Shown here: positions 35,789 through 43,853 of the stretch, piece after piece
How positions within the stretch are numbered: the stretch's first letter is position 1
How the letters are laid out: every line of letters starts with the position of its first letter
Origin: Desulfallas sp. Bu1-1
GTDB taxonomy: Bacteria > Bacillota > Desulfotomaculia > Desulfotomaculales > Desulfallaceae
Direction: 5' to 3'
Assembly: GCF_015594625.1 (NCBI RefSeq)
Contig: NZ_JADNRQ010000001.1
Location: 62,001 to 126,000 of the forward strand
DNA length: 64,000 nucleotides
Program-made: the position numbers and the translations under genes
The notes under the pieces: model-generated
Told to the model about the DNA's origin: nothing
The model's database searches: none
What the model saw: only the letters and a program-made list of their open reading frames with translations

Positions 35789-35871
35789 TTATAATTGAGC
35801 TTCATAACGATACCCGGGAATCACTAATAACACCGGTCCAATCAGATATTTCAACCCGGGAAGAAATTATC

Positions 35872-35901
35872 TTGCTTATTTTTATTTTTTTGGCATATAA
35901 T
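35872..35901 (+). promoter_or_regulatory. Promoter of the SCIFF precursor gene
   Basis: TTGCTT at 35872-35877, an 18-base T-rich spacer and TATAAT at 35896-35901, 32 bases before the TTG start codon of the peptide. Confidence 0.7.
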
Positions 35902-35933
35902 TTAAACAGTCAACTGATAAGGGGGAGAACAAG

Positions 35934-36089
35934 TTGAGCAAACACATCAAAACCATCAATAGCCGCACGTTGCAGAGCACCGTCCGCAACGGGGGCTGCG
36001 GGGAGTGCCGGACATCCTGCCAGTCGGCCTGCAAGACCTCCTGCACGGTGGGTAACCAGGCTTGCGCCAGCGGTAAGAAAAATAACTGA
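35934..36089 (+). CDS. scfA: SCIFF ranthipeptide precursor (six cysteines in forty-five residues)
   Basis: A 51-residue peptide starting at TTG (GGGGGAG upstream). It begins SKHIKTINSRTLQ and has six cysteines at 22, 25, 29, 33, 37 and 44 in the Gly/Ser/Thr-rich core, the exact pattern of the SCIFF family, found in nearly all Clostridia. In this family a radical SAM maturase links Cys sulfur to threonine side chains (non-alpha thioethers, ranthipeptides). The maturase gene follows after a terminator-like hairpin. The mature peptide's role is thought to be regulatory or quorum-like but is not settled. Identification is strong from pattern plus neighbour. Confidence 0.95.
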   Translation: MSKHIKTINSRTLQSTVRNGGCGECRTSCQSACKTSCTVGNQACASGKKNN

Positions 36090-36122
36090 ACCTGATCCCG
36101 TACGGGATGAGGTCTTTTTTTT
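36090..36122 (+). terminator. Hairpin terminator/attenuator between scfA and scfB
   Basis: ACCT-G-ATCCC-GTAC-GGGAT-G-AGGT, a nine-pair stem with one mismatch, followed by eight or more T. It starts at the base after the scfA stop. Expected to give many short precursor transcripts and fewer reading into the maturase. Confidence 0.85.
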
Positions 36123-36152
36123 GGGAATTGTTCTGGAAGGGAATGAAACAAT

Positions 36153-37496
36153 TTGATTCATGCCTTTACTTTCGACGGCACCAATATTGTGCTTGATGTG
36201 AACAGCAACGCGGTGCACGTGGTGGACGAACCGGCCTTCAATATTATTAAGGAATACGCCGGCGCGACCGGGGGGGAACTTGTGGAGAAGTATGCGCCGG
36301 TATACGGCCCGGATGTGGTACGGGAAATATTAAGAGAAGTGGACGAATTAAAAAACAAGGGACTGCTCTTTTCCGGCGATCCCCTGCCGGGCGGGTACCG
36401 CCCCCCGGAGGAGGGGGTCGTTAAAGCGCTTTGCCTGCACCTGGCTCATGACTGCAACTTGCGCTGCCGCTATTGCTTTGCCGGCCAGGGTGATTTCGGC
36501 GGCGACCGCGGGTTGATGTCCCTGGAGGTGGGCCGCGCGGCCATCGATTTTTTGATGCAAACCTCCGGCGGGCGCCGGCACGTCGAAGTGGATTTTTTTG
36601 GCGGCGAGCCGCTGCTCAACCGGCCGGTACTGTTTGATTTGGTCCAATACGGCCGGTTTCGGGCCCGGGAGGCGGGCAAAGAAATCAAATTCACCCTTAC
36701 CACCAACGCCCTGCTGCTGGACCGGGAAATGCAGCGGTTTATCGGCGAAAATGACCTGGCGGTGGTACTTTCCATCGACGGGCGACCGGGTGTGCACGAC
36801 CGCATGCGTCCCTTTCCCTCCGGCGAAGGCAGTTACCGGCGGGTTATGGAAAGGATCAAGCAGTTCGTCCACTCCCCGTACTGCGGAGAATACTATATCC
36901 GGGGTACCTTTACCAGGTATAACCTGGACTTTAGCGAGGACGTAAGGCACCTGGCGGAGGCCGGGTTTGAACATATTTCGGTGGAGCCGGTGGTGGCCGG
37001 GGCGGACACCGGCTACGCCCTGCGGGATGAGGACGTCCCCGTTTTACTGGAGGAATACGAAAAATTGACCAGGTACCTGTTGGGTAGGCACCGCCAGGGC
37101 CGCCCGGTGGATTTTTTCCACTTCAACATCGACTTGGAGGACGGCCCCTGCCTGCCCAAGCGCCTGACCGGTTGCAGCGCGGGGCTGGAATACCTGGCGG
37201 TGACCCCGGGTGGAGACTTGTACCCCTGTCACCAGTTTGTGGGCCGGCAGGACTTCAGGATGGGCAATGTCTTCGAGGGTTTGAACAGCAATCCGGCATG
37301 TTTTTTCCGGGAGGCCCATATATATAATAAGAACGCGTGCGGGCAGTGCTGGGCCAAATTTCACTGCAGCGGCGGTTGTCATGCCAACGCCCTTGCCTTT
37401 AACGGCAACTTGCTGGAACCTTACCGGTTGGGGTGCCTGCTGGCCCGCAAGCGACTGGAATGCGCGTTATATCTCAAGGTATGCACGCAAAAATAA
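36153..37496 (+). CDS. scfB: SCIFF thioether maturase, radical SAM/SPASM enzyme
   Basis: A 447-residue radical SAM enzyme. Residues 1-90 carry the RiPP precursor-binding part; the [4Fe-4S]-SAM motif is C101-x3-C105-x2-C108 in HDCNLRCRYCFAG; the SPASM region has GCSAGLEYLAVTPGG, YPCHQFVG, CGQCWAKFHCSGGCHAN and a final RLGCLL, giving the cysteines for two auxiliary clusters. It makes Cys-Thr thioethers in the ScfA peptide encoded just upstream. TTG start with AAGGGA upstream. Length and motifs match the family closely. Confidence 0.95.
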   Translation: MIHAFTFDGTNIVLDVNSNAVHVVDEPAFNIIKEYAGATGGELVEKYAPVYGPDVVREILREVDELKNKGLLFSGDPLPGGYRPPEEGVVKALCLHLAHDCNLRCRYCFAGQGDFGGDRGLMSLEVGRAAIDFLMQTSGGRRHVEVDFFGGEPLLNRPVLFDLVQYGRFRAREAGKEIKFTLTTNALLLDREMQRFIGENDLAVVLSIDGRPGVHDRMRPFPSGEGSYRRVMERIKQFVHSPYCGEYYIRGTFTRYNLDFSEDVRHLAEAGFEHISVEPVVAGADTGYALRDEDVPVLLEEYEKLTRYLLGRHRQGRPVDFFHFNIDLEDGPCLPKRLTGCSAGLEYLAVTPGGDLYPCHQFVGRQDFRMGNVFEGLNSNPACFFREAHIYNKNACGQCWAKFHCSGGCHANALAFNGNLLEPYRLGCLLARKRLECALYLKVCTQK

Positions 37497-37515
37497 ATAC
37501 CGGGCGGCAATTATC

Positions 37516-37543
37516 AGGGGGCGTAAACAGGCCCCCTTATTTT
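37516..37543 (+). terminator. Terminator of scfB
   Basis: AGGGGGC (37516-37522) pairs perfectly with GCCCCCT (37531-37537) over an eight-base loop, followed by TATTTT. Confidence 0.88.
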
Positions 37544-37553
37544 CCATCCACCG

Positions 37554-37673
37554 GGTCTAAAACCTCCGGCTTTCAGCCGGAAAGCTTTAGCGCTTGTTTC
37601 TTGATCCCCGTTTAAAAACGGGGGTTTTGGGGAAGCGGTGGAATGTTCAACTACCCCCGACTGAAGTCGGGGG
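37554..37673 (+). repeat. 120-bp multi-hairpin repeat, copy A
   Basis: Contains three hairpins in order: CCGGCT/AGCCGG, CCCCGTTT/AAACGGGG and CCCCCGACT/AGTCGGGGG. A second 120-bp copy lies at 47076-47195 in the opposite orientation with five differences by my count (about 96 percent identity). The stacked hairpins resemble ends of IS200/IS605-type elements or their non-autonomous relatives; no transposase gene is near. Confidence 0.88.
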
Positions 37674-37702
37674 GTTGCGGCACTCGTGCTTAAGTACCAA
37701 AC

Positions 37703-37722
37703 CCACCTGCTTTAGCAGGTGG
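37703..37722. repeat. Palindrome next to repeat copy A
   Basis: CCACCTGC-TTTA-GCAGGTGG, perfect 8-bp stem, with weaker outer pairing CTTAA/TTAAG. It is absent beside copy B, so it may be another piece of an IS200/IS605-like element or a separate repeat. Confidence 0.7.
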
Positions 37723-37749
37723 TGGTTAAGTTCGCTAAAAAAGGTGAGT

Positions 37750-37778
37750 TTGCGACAAGCTTCTTTCTGTGCTATAAT
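37750..37778 (+). promoter_or_regulatory. Promoter of the M23 peptidase gene
   Basis: TTGCGA at 37750-37755, 17-base spacer and TATAAT at 37773-37778; 59 bases before the proposed start codon. Confidence 0.75.
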
Positions 37779-37837
37779 AAAACAGGTTTGGCATCGATTA
37801 TTTTGGCATGTTATGGTGTTTTAAGGAGTGGTAGCCA

Positions 37838-39217
37838 ATTTTTAACCGGTTGACGGACAGATCAAACAATCAAACAAACCAAGATAAACTTAACTGGATT
37901 ATTAGATTCGGTTCTCGTCCGGGTACCAAAAAGATTTTGCTGGTTTGCGTTCCCATCATTGTTATTTTGGCATTCATCTCGCAGGCCCGTTGCGCCGTTG
38001 TTTTGGGAAATGAGGTGGTGGCGGTGGCCCCCGACCGCCGGGTAGCCGAAGCTGCGGTTGAGGAGTATTTCACCCGGCTGGAGAGAATCACCGGGATGCC
38101 GGTTAAAGTAAAAGGAGAAATCAAGTACCGGCCCGTCTGGAAGTTTGGGACGGTTGCCGGCAAGGAGGAAATCCAGAGAAACCTGGCTGCCAAGGTGGAT
38201 TGCCGTTACGAAGCCACCGGCATTTTCGCCGACGGCAAAATGATCGCCGCGGTCAAAGACGCCAAGGCGGCCAAAAAGGTGCTGGATACGCTTTTACATA
38301 CGTATGATAACGACGGGGCATGGAAAGTATCCTTCAAGCAAAAGGTGGAACTCAAACCGGTGGAGGTGGCCGGCTCCGACCTGATGGACCCGGAAGAAGC
38401 GGTGGAATATATCCGGTTTGGCGGCACCAGGGCCAGTACCTATGAGATTAAGGAAGGCGACACGCTGTGGGATATCGCCGCGGCGGTGCAACTGCCGGTT
38501 GATAAACTGTTACAGGCCAACCCGGAACTGAACCCGGAAACGATGCAAATCGGGCAGCAAATAAAAATTTCCCAAACGTGCCCGCTGGTTGACGTAATCA
38601 GCACGTACCGGGATACCCGCCGGGAAGAGATTCTATACCGGGTGCAGGAAAGAGTGGACGACAGCCTGTATTTGGGTGAACGCAAGCTGGTGCAGCGGGG
38701 TAAACCAGGAGAGCGGGAAGTTGTTTACAATGTCGCCCTGGAAAACGGGGTGGAGATTAAAAGGAAAGTTCTAAAGCAAAAAGTTATTACCGAACCGGTG
38801 CCGCAAATTATCGCCAAGGGCTCCCGGAAACTGCTGGCCTTCCGGGGGGGCAACAGCCGCCTGGCTTACCCCACCGTGGGCGCTGTTACCTCGCCTTTTG
38901 GCAACCGCCACGGCCGCCTGCATCGAGGGGTGGATATCGCAGCCAATTACGGCAGCCCCGTGGTGGCGGCGGAGGCCGGCACAGTGTTAAGGGCGGGCTA
39001 CCGGGGTGCGTACGGACTGTGTATTGACATCAGTCACGGCGGTGGAGTGGTTACCCGCTACGCGCACCTTTCCTCGGCAGCGGTGAAACCGGGGCAGCGG
39101 GTGGAGCGGGGCCAGTTTATCGGGCGGACCGGTTCCTCGGGCAATTCCACCGGGCCACACCTGCACTTTGAAGTGATCGTCAACGGTGAGCACAAGAACC
39201 CGTCGCTATTTATCTAA
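37838..39217 (+). CDS. M23 peptidoglycan endopeptidase with LysM and G5-like domains
   Basis: Membrane-anchored wall hydrolase of about 459 residues: N-terminal membrane segment (about 31-50, KILLVCVPIIVILAF), a mixed region, one LysM (STYEIKEGDTLWDIAAAVQL to GQQIKIS), a G5-like strand region (about 255-330) and a C-terminal M23 zinc peptidase (LHRGVDIAANYGSPV, then GPHLHFEVIVNG). The ligands HxxxD and HxH are present. The start is unusual: the only codon well placed after AAGGAG (9 bases) is ATT at 37838; the first standard one is TTG at 37850, 21 bases from that site. Similar proteins act in spore or septal wall remodelling. Confidence 0.88.
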   Translation: MFNRLTDRSNNQTNQDKLNWIIRFGSRPGTKKILLVCVPIIVILAFISQARCAVVLGNEVVAVAPDRRVAEAAVEEYFTRLERITGMPVKVKGEIKYRPVWKFGTVAGKEEIQRNLAAKVDCRYEATGIFADGKMIAAVKDAKAAKKVLDTLLHTYDNDGAWKVSFKQKVELKPVEVAGSDLMDPEEAVEYIRFGGTRASTYEIKEGDTLWDIAAAVQLPVDKLLQANPELNPETMQIGQQIKISQTCPLVDVISTYRDTRREEILYRVQERVDDSLYLGERKLVQRGKPGEREVVYNVALENGVEIKRKVLKQKVITEPVPQIIAKGSRKLLAFRGGNSRLAYPTVGAVTSPFGNRHGRLHRGVDIAANYGSPVVAAEAGTVLRAGYRGAYGLCIDISHGGGVVTRYAHLSSAAVKPGQRVERGQFIGRTGSSGNSTGPHLHFEVIVNGEHKNPSLFI

Positions 39218-39261
39218 TTTGCCCGTAACATACCTGGAATCGGCTTTCCATGTAATGCTGT

Positions 39262-39289
39262 TTGCCTTGGGCCGCGTTTAAGGTATAAT
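39262..39289 (+). promoter_or_regulatory. Promoter of the TPR membrane protein gene
   Basis: TTGCCT at 39262-39267, 16-base spacer, TATAAT at 39284-39289. Confidence 0.72.
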
Positions 39290-39333
39290 GTTTTTGTATG
39301 AAATTAAGTCCAAGTATGAGGGGCGAAACAAAT

Positions 39334-39975
39334 ATGGCTAAAAAAAGCACTAAAAAAACTCAAAAGGGCGTCTCCTCATCATTTGTAAACGTGGCCGGGC
39401 GAAAAAAACAGCAAAAGATTGTGTTTATCATCCTTACCATAGTGCTGGGGGTGGGGTTGGTCGGTTCCTCCATGTTCTGGGCTTTTGGCGGCAGTAACAG
39501 TATCACCGACAATTCGGCAGCAACCGAAACCCGACCGGAAGTTACCGCGGAGGAACAAATCAAAAACCTGGAGGCCATGTTAAAGGAAGATCCGAAGAAC
39601 ACCGAATTAATGGGGCGGCTGGCGGAGCTTTACTGGCAGAATGGCAAGGCCCGGCAGGCGGTGGACACCTACTCCAGGGCGCTGGAGATTAAGCCCGGTG
39701 ACGTCAGGTTGCGCAAGGACCTGGCGCTCACTTATTACCTGATGGGAGAATACGATAAAGCCGTAAGCGAAATTGAGGAAGTTCTGAAACAAAATTCCAG
39801 TGACGCCCAAGCGCATTACTATTTGGGCCAGTTTTACGCTTATCGCAGCGATGGCGGCCGGGATGTCGACAAGGGCATCAAGGAACTGGAGGAATTTGTG
39901 CGTTTGCAAAAAGAGGGGATTGACGTGCAAAAGGCCCGGCAAATGATCGAGGAATTAAAGTCGGGCAAACAGTAA
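39334..39975 (+). CDS. Membrane-anchored TPR protein
   Basis: A 213-residue protein with a basic cytoplasmic start (MAKKSTKKTQKG), one membrane segment (about 31-52, IVFIILTIVLGVGLVGSSMF) and three to four tetratricopeptide repeats (about 85-205; KNTELMGRLAELYWQNGKAR, LRKDLALTYYLMGEYDKA, AQAHYYLGQFYAY). TPRs bind peptide partners, so a scaffold role outside the membrane is likely. ATG at 39334 with GAGGGG ten bases upstream is preferred to an ATG at 39298. Own promoter and terminator make it a single-gene unit. Confidence 0.82.
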   Translation: MAKKSTKKTQKGVSSSFVNVAGRKKQQKIVFIILTIVLGVGLVGSSMFWAFGGSNSITDNSAATETRPEVTAEEQIKNLEAMLKEDPKNTELMGRLAELYWQNGKARQAVDTYSRALEIKPGDVRLRKDLALTYYLMGEYDKAVSEIEEVLKQNSSDAQAHYYLGQFYAYRSDGGRDVDKGIKELEEFVRLQKEGIDVQKARQMIEELKSGKQ

Positions 39976-39983
39976 AATGACGG

Positions 39984-40009
39984 GGCCAGGGCTTGTCTGG
40001 CCTTTTTTT
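39984..40009 (+). terminator. Terminator of the TPR gene
   Basis: GGCCAG (39984-39989) and CTGGCC (39997-40002) with a seven-base loop, then seven T. Confidence 0.92.
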
Positions 40010-40082
40010 GTTAGATTTTACCGTGGGAATGAATAAACATTGATTATATAATTGATTTATCAACTTGGAAAAGGTGAATATC

Positions 40083-41021
40083 ATGAACCCGGAACCGTTG
40101 ATAAATATGAAGGCAGCCAGGGCTCCGGTTTCCCGCCCGGCAAAGTTTATATCCGCACTGCTGGCGCTTTTGTTCGCAGTGAGTGTATTTTTGCTGGTCC
40201 GGGTACCGGACGGTGTCAAGGGTTACATTTACAGCATTTTCAGGGAAATCGCCCGGGGGCAGATGTTGCTGCGCACCCAGGGGTGGCGGCAGATGGAAGA
40301 TGCGCATTTCATCATCCGCTACCGGGGTGACGAGGATTCGGCCCGCCTGGTTCTGGAAACGTCCCGGATTTTTTACCGGCGCATCTGCAACGATTTGTCC
40401 TGTGTTCCCGGGAAAAAAATCCCCATTGTGGTTTATCCCTCGCGGGAGGAGTTGAACGCCAGCTTTGGTTGGCCGGCCAGTGAAAACGCCATGGGCGTTT
40501 ACTGGGGTGGCGTGATCAGGGTGCTGGCGCCCGAGGCCTGGATCAGGGACAGTGATCCGGAAGTGGTGGAGCAAATTTTTCAACAGGCGGGCCCGATGGC
40601 TCACGAAATAACCCACCTGGTGTTGGATTACCTGGCCCGGGGCAATTACCCCCGCTGGTTTACCGAAGGCCTGGCCCAGTACGAGGAATATAAAATTACC
40701 GGGTTTATGTTTGATCATCCGGAAGGGATTTGGGACCGGGGATTGTATCCCTTACAGAGGATGGACCGCAATTTTGACGCTTTGCCGGACCAGGCCCTGG
40801 CTTACCGGGAATCCCTTTCGGTCGTGGAATATATTGTAGCGGTCTATGGCGAGGACGGGCTGAATAACATAATAAGGAATTTGGCCCGGGGCATCAACCT
40901 GGCCGATTCCCTGGAACAAGCCCTGGGCATGGATATGATATCTTTTGAAAAGGCATGGCACGAATGGTTGGCCGGGGAATTGGGCCAGTCCCCGGCCGTA
41001 AAACGGGAGGAAGAATTTTAA
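40083..41021 (+). CDS. Membrane-anchored peptidase-MA-like metallohydrolase
   Basis: A 312-residue protein with one N-terminal membrane segment (about 22-40) and a gluzincin domain of the peptidase MA-like kind. The zinc site is H174-E-I-T-H178, followed by WFTEGLAQYEEYK carrying the third ligand Glu. The C-terminal part (SVVEYIVAVYGEDGLNNIIR and SLEQALGMDMISFEKAWHEW) is the helical cap usual for this family. The ATG at 40083 follows AAAAGGTGA; an ATG at 40065 is less likely. It is outside the membrane by topology; substrate unknown. murA starts two bases after its stop. Confidence 0.84.
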   Translation: MNPEPLINMKAARAPVSRPAKFISALLALLFAVSVFLLVRVPDGVKGYIYSIFREIARGQMLLRTQGWRQMEDAHFIIRYRGDEDSARLVLETSRIFYRRICNDLSCVPGKKIPIVVYPSREELNASFGWPASENAMGVYWGGVIRVLAPEAWIRDSDPEVVEQIFQQAGPMAHEITHLVLDYLARGNYPRWFTEGLAQYEEYKITGFMFDHPEGIWDRGLYPLQRMDRNFDALPDQALAYRESLSVVEYIVAVYGEDGLNNIIRNLARGINLADSLEQALGMDMISFEKAWHEWLAGELGQSPAVKREEEF

Positions 41022-41023
41022 AC

Positions 41024-42304
41024 ATGGACAAACTGGTTATTTACGGGGGAAAACCTTTGCGGGGCAAAGTTCGGATCAGTGGTGCGAAAAACGCTTCCCT
41101 GGCCATTTTGTGTGCTTCCATTATGGCCGGTGAACCGGTCTTGTTGGAAAATGTTCCGGACATCAGCGATGTCCGGGTGATGATAGAAATAATCAGGCAT
41201 ATCGGGGCGGAAGTCACCTGGGAGGGGGATTCCTCGCTGCGGATTATCGCACCGTCAAAACTGGCCGGCGATCCGCCCTGTGAACTGGTGAAGAAGCTGC
41301 GGGCCTCCAATTTGCTGCTGGGACCGCTGCTGGCCAGGTTCGGGCACGCCAGGGTTTCCCTGCCCGGGGGATGCAATATCGGAGTCAGGCCGATGGACCT
41401 GCACTTCAAGGGCCTGGCCGGGCTGGGCGCCGGGATCGACCTCCACGGCGGGTATGCCGTAGGTAAATCCGGGCCCCGCTTGAAAGGCGCCCGGATTTAC
41501 CTTGATTTTCCCAGCGTCGGCGCAACGGAAAACATCATGATGGCCGCCTGCCTGGCCGATGGACAAACCGTGCTGGAAAATGTGGCTAAGGAGCCGGAAA
41601 TAGTAGACCTGGCCAATTTCCTGAACTGCCTGGGTGCGAAGGTGCGCGGCGCCGGGACTGATATCATTAAAATCGAGGGTGTGTCCGAATTGGGCGGGTG
41701 CATGCGCTATGCCGTGATCCCCGACCGGATTGAGGCCGGTACTTTCATGGTGGCCGCTGCGGCCACCCGGGGGCAGGTGGAATTGGAAAACATCATTCCG
41801 CCGCACGTGGAACCAATCAGCGCCAAGCTGCGCGATGCCGGAGTGGACGTGACGGAAAACGGGGACGTGCTTACCGTGGGGGTGAACGGCCCCCTGCGCC
41901 CGGTGGATATAAAAACGCTGCCCTATCCCGGGTTCCCCACCGATATGCAGTCCCAGATGATGGCGTTTCTTTCCACCGTGGAGGGTACCAGCGTAATTAT
42001 AGAGAATATCTTTGAAAACCGGTTCCAGATTGCGGATGAGCTGAAAAGAATGGGCGCCCGGATCAAAGTGGAAGGCCGCATGGCGGTGGTGGAAGGGGTA
42101 CCGGCGCTGCACGGCACCCAGGTCCGGGCTACCGACCTGCGCGCGGGTGCGGCTCTGGTGATCGCCGGCCTGATGGCCCGGGGGCGGACAGTGGTTTCCA
42201 ATACCTGCTATATTGACCGGGGATACCACCAATTGGAAGAAAAGCTCAGATCATTAGGGGCCGATTTAACCAGGATGCGACACGGGGACGGTTCTCTCTT
42301 GTAG
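41024..42304 (+). CDS. murA: UDP-N-acetylglucosamine 1-carboxyvinyltransferase
   Basis: First committed enzyme of peptidoglycan synthesis; transfers enolpyruvate from PEP to UDP-GlcNAc. 426 residues with the two inside-out alpha/beta domains. Seen: GAKNASLAIL with the catalytic Lys-Asn, LPGGCNIGVRPMDLH with the fosfomycin-target cysteine and the Arg after it, and the end motif YIDRGYHQLEEKLRSLGADL. ATG at 41024; an in-frame start at 40955 lies inside the previous gene. The last residues (RHGDGSLL and stop) are encoded by the left terminal repeat of a 133-bp MITE-like element, so the native C-terminus has been replaced without harm to the core. Confidence 0.95.
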   Translation: MDKLVIYGGKPLRGKVRISGAKNASLAILCASIMAGEPVLLENVPDISDVRVMIEIIRHIGAEVTWEGDSSLRIIAPSKLAGDPPCELVKKLRASNLLLGPLLARFGHARVSLPGGCNIGVRPMDLHFKGLAGLGAGIDLHGGYAVGKSGPRLKGARIYLDFPSVGATENIMMAACLADGQTVLENVAKEPEIVDLANFLNCLGAKVRGAGTDIIKIEGVSELGGCMRYAVIPDRIEAGTFMVAAAATRGQVELENIIPPHVEPISAKLRDAGVDVTENGDVLTVGVNGPLRPVDIKTLPYPGFPTDMQSQMMAFLSTVEGTSVIIENIFENRFQIADELKRMGARIKVEGRMAVVEGVPALHGTQVRATDLRAGAALVIAGLMARGRTVVSNTCYIDRGYHQLEEKLRSLGADLTRMRHGDGSLL

Positions 42305-42407
42305 CATAATTTGGATGCTGGAAGAAGCCGGGCGCTCCCTGGCCAGACGTTCCCACACAATATATGATGCGCCCTTTCTTGTTGCACGATCCGTCCCCGT
42401 GTCGCAT
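42275..42407. repeat. 133-bp MITE-like element with perfect 17-bp terminal inverted repeats
   Basis: ATGCGACACGGGGACGG at 42275-42291 and its exact complement at 42391-42407. The left arm overlaps the last codons and stop of murA. The interior codes for nothing. The core GCGACA/GGGGAC motif recurs in the array at 42966-43137, so both belong to one REP-like family; no transposase is nearby. Confidence 0.85.
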
Positions 42408-42467
42408 GGGTGGGCTACAGTTTGACTTCATCATACCACCATTTACATCCATGAGGAAGTGGAGTAA

Positions 42468-42947
42468 ATGAGAATTACCGTGGCTGCAGTAGGCAAGTTA
42501 AAGGAGCAATACTGGCGGGATGCGGTCAAGGAATACACGAAGCGGCTGGGTGCTTACTGCCGCCTGGAAATATACGAAGCGGCCGACGAGGCTTTTTCCG
42601 AGGGGCTGTCGGCGGCGGAGGAAGAACAAATAAAGGCCAGGGAGTGGCATCGGCTGGCCCGGTACCTGCGGGCGGGTACATACTTGGTGGCTCTTGACGT
42701 GCGGGGTGAAGAGGTATCTTCCGAGCAACTGTCCGCCCGCCTGGACAATCTGATCCTGGCCGGCCGCAGCGACATCACCTTTTTAATCGGCGGCACCCTT
42801 GGCTTGCCGGAGGAGGCGCTCAAACAGGCCAACTGGCGTTTGTCTTTCTCAAAGATGACCTTTCCGCACCAGCTCATGCGGGTGATATTGTTAGAGCAAA
42901 TTTACCGGGCATTTAAAATTTCCAAGGGCGAGCCTTACCACCGGTAA
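42468..42947 (+). CDS. rlmH: 23S rRNA (pseudouridine1915-N3)-methyltransferase
   Basis: A 159-residue SPOUT-class methyltransferase that modifies pseudouridine 1915 in helix 69 of 23S rRNA. The trefoil-knot SAM site is ITFLIGGTLGLPEEAL near 105-120, and the family's C-terminal end LSFSKMTFPHQLMRVILLEQ plus YRAFKISKGEPYHR is intact. Length equals the E. coli and Staphylococcus proteins. Ribosome site GAGGAAGTGGAG lies just before the ATG. REP-like repeats flank the gene on both sides. Confidence 0.97.
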   Translation: MRITVAAVGKLKEQYWRDAVKEYTKRLGAYCRLEIYEAADEAFSEGLSAAEEEQIKAREWHRLARYLRAGTYLVALDVRGEEVSSEQLSARLDNLILAGRSDITFLIGGTLGLPEEALKQANWRLSFSKMTFPHQLMRVILLEQIYRAFKISKGEPYHR

Positions 42948-42965
42948 CGTAGTAGTATACGATGG

Positions 42966-42995
42966 TGCGACAGGGGACAGTTCTCACTTGTCGCA
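42966..42995. repeat. REP-like palindrome
   Basis: TGCGACA and TGTCGCA arms around a 16-base interior GGGGACAGTTCTCACT, related to the MITE ends at 42275-42407. Located 19 bases after rlmH. Confidence 0.75.
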
Positions 42996-43041
42996 TGCTA
43001 TCCGTTTTGTTAAAATAGACAGAAATAATTTAGTGCCAATA

Positions 43042-43137
43042 GAACCGTCCCCATGTCGCGTCCCCATGTCGCGTCCCGAACCGTCCCCATGTCGCGTCCC
43101 CATGTCGCGTCCCATGCCCATGTCGCACATGTCGCAT
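43042..43137. repeat. Tandem array of REP-like units
   Basis: About four copies of GTCCCCATGTCGC, two pairs separated by CGAACC, with degenerate copies after them and ending in TGTCGCATGCG. They match one arm of the MITE-like element. The array fills the leader of the GrpE-like gene, ending 41 bases before its ATG. Confidence 0.85.
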
Positions 43138-43177
43138 GCGAAAAGAAGGGGTGTCCCCCGATAAAGGAAGGAAATGA

Positions 43178-43852
43178 ATGAGCTGGAATTTTTGGCGTAA
43201 GTTAAAGAAAAGCAAAGAAAATGTGACTTTGGAGCAACTTAATGAACAAATAATGCAAATAGTTGCACATATATCCCGGCAAAGTGAACAAATCGCCAAA
43301 AGTAATGAACAAATGGCGGAGCTGGGTATACAATTGAATAAGCTTGCCCGCTTACAATATAAAACGGGACAGGACATGCAGGTAAAGCTGGAAAAGTTGA
43401 TGATTGGCATAGATGACGCCCGGCAACACTGGCAGGCGGCCCGCGATGCCGAATTAACGCAATTGCATGCCATGGAACGGCAGATTGATTCTTTGATGAT
43501 GGTTCTTATCAACTGGATTGACGATATTGACTTGATTAGTGCCAGGTTGCAGGATGGGGAACAAGAAGCCTGGCGGCAATTACTGAAAAAATGGGCCGGG
43601 CAGATATTAACGGCACTGGCCGGGATCGGCGTTCACGAACTGGAGGTCAAGGGTCGTAGTTTCAACCCGCAATTGGCGGAGTCAATCGGTACGGTGGCTT
43701 GCAGCCCGTCCGCGCCGGGAGCATCAAACGATGGGCATACTCGCTCTACCGTGCCGTACCAAGTGGTGGAGGTTGCCAGGCGGGGTTTTGTTTTCAATGA
43801 CGGACGGTTGCTGCGAAAAGCGCAAGTTATTACCATGCGGGAGGAAGTATAA
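43178..43852 (+). CDS. GrpE-like nucleotide exchange factor (divergent)
   Basis: A 224-residue protein. Residues about 14-110 form a long coiled coil with heptad-like LEQLNEQIMQIVAHISRQSE; about 105-150 is a helical bundle; the C-terminal 70 residues form the GrpE beta-wing (NPQLAESIGTV, then RRGFVFNDGRLLRKAQV). GrpE releases ADP from DnaK. The N-terminal coil is longer and less conserved than in housekeeping GrpE, suggesting a dedicated exchange factor for the Hsp70 encoded one base after its stop codon. GGAAGG precedes the ATG. Confidence 0.78.
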   Translation: MSWNFWRKLKKSKENVTLEQLNEQIMQIVAHISRQSEQIAKSNEQMAELGIQLNKLARLQYKTGQDMQVKLEKLMIGIDDARQHWQAARDAELTQLHAMERQIDSLMMVLINWIDDIDLISARLQDGEQEAWRQLLKKWAGQILTALAGIGVHELEVKGRSFNPQLAESIGTVACSPSAPGASNDGHTRSTVPYQVVEVARRGFVFNDGRLLRKAQVITMREEV

Positions 43853-43853
43853 T

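Noticed and set aside
43042-43137. Possible CRISPR array
   Set aside because: Units are about 13 bases, nearly contiguous, with no unique spacers of normal length and no cas genes; a REP-like tandem array explains it.
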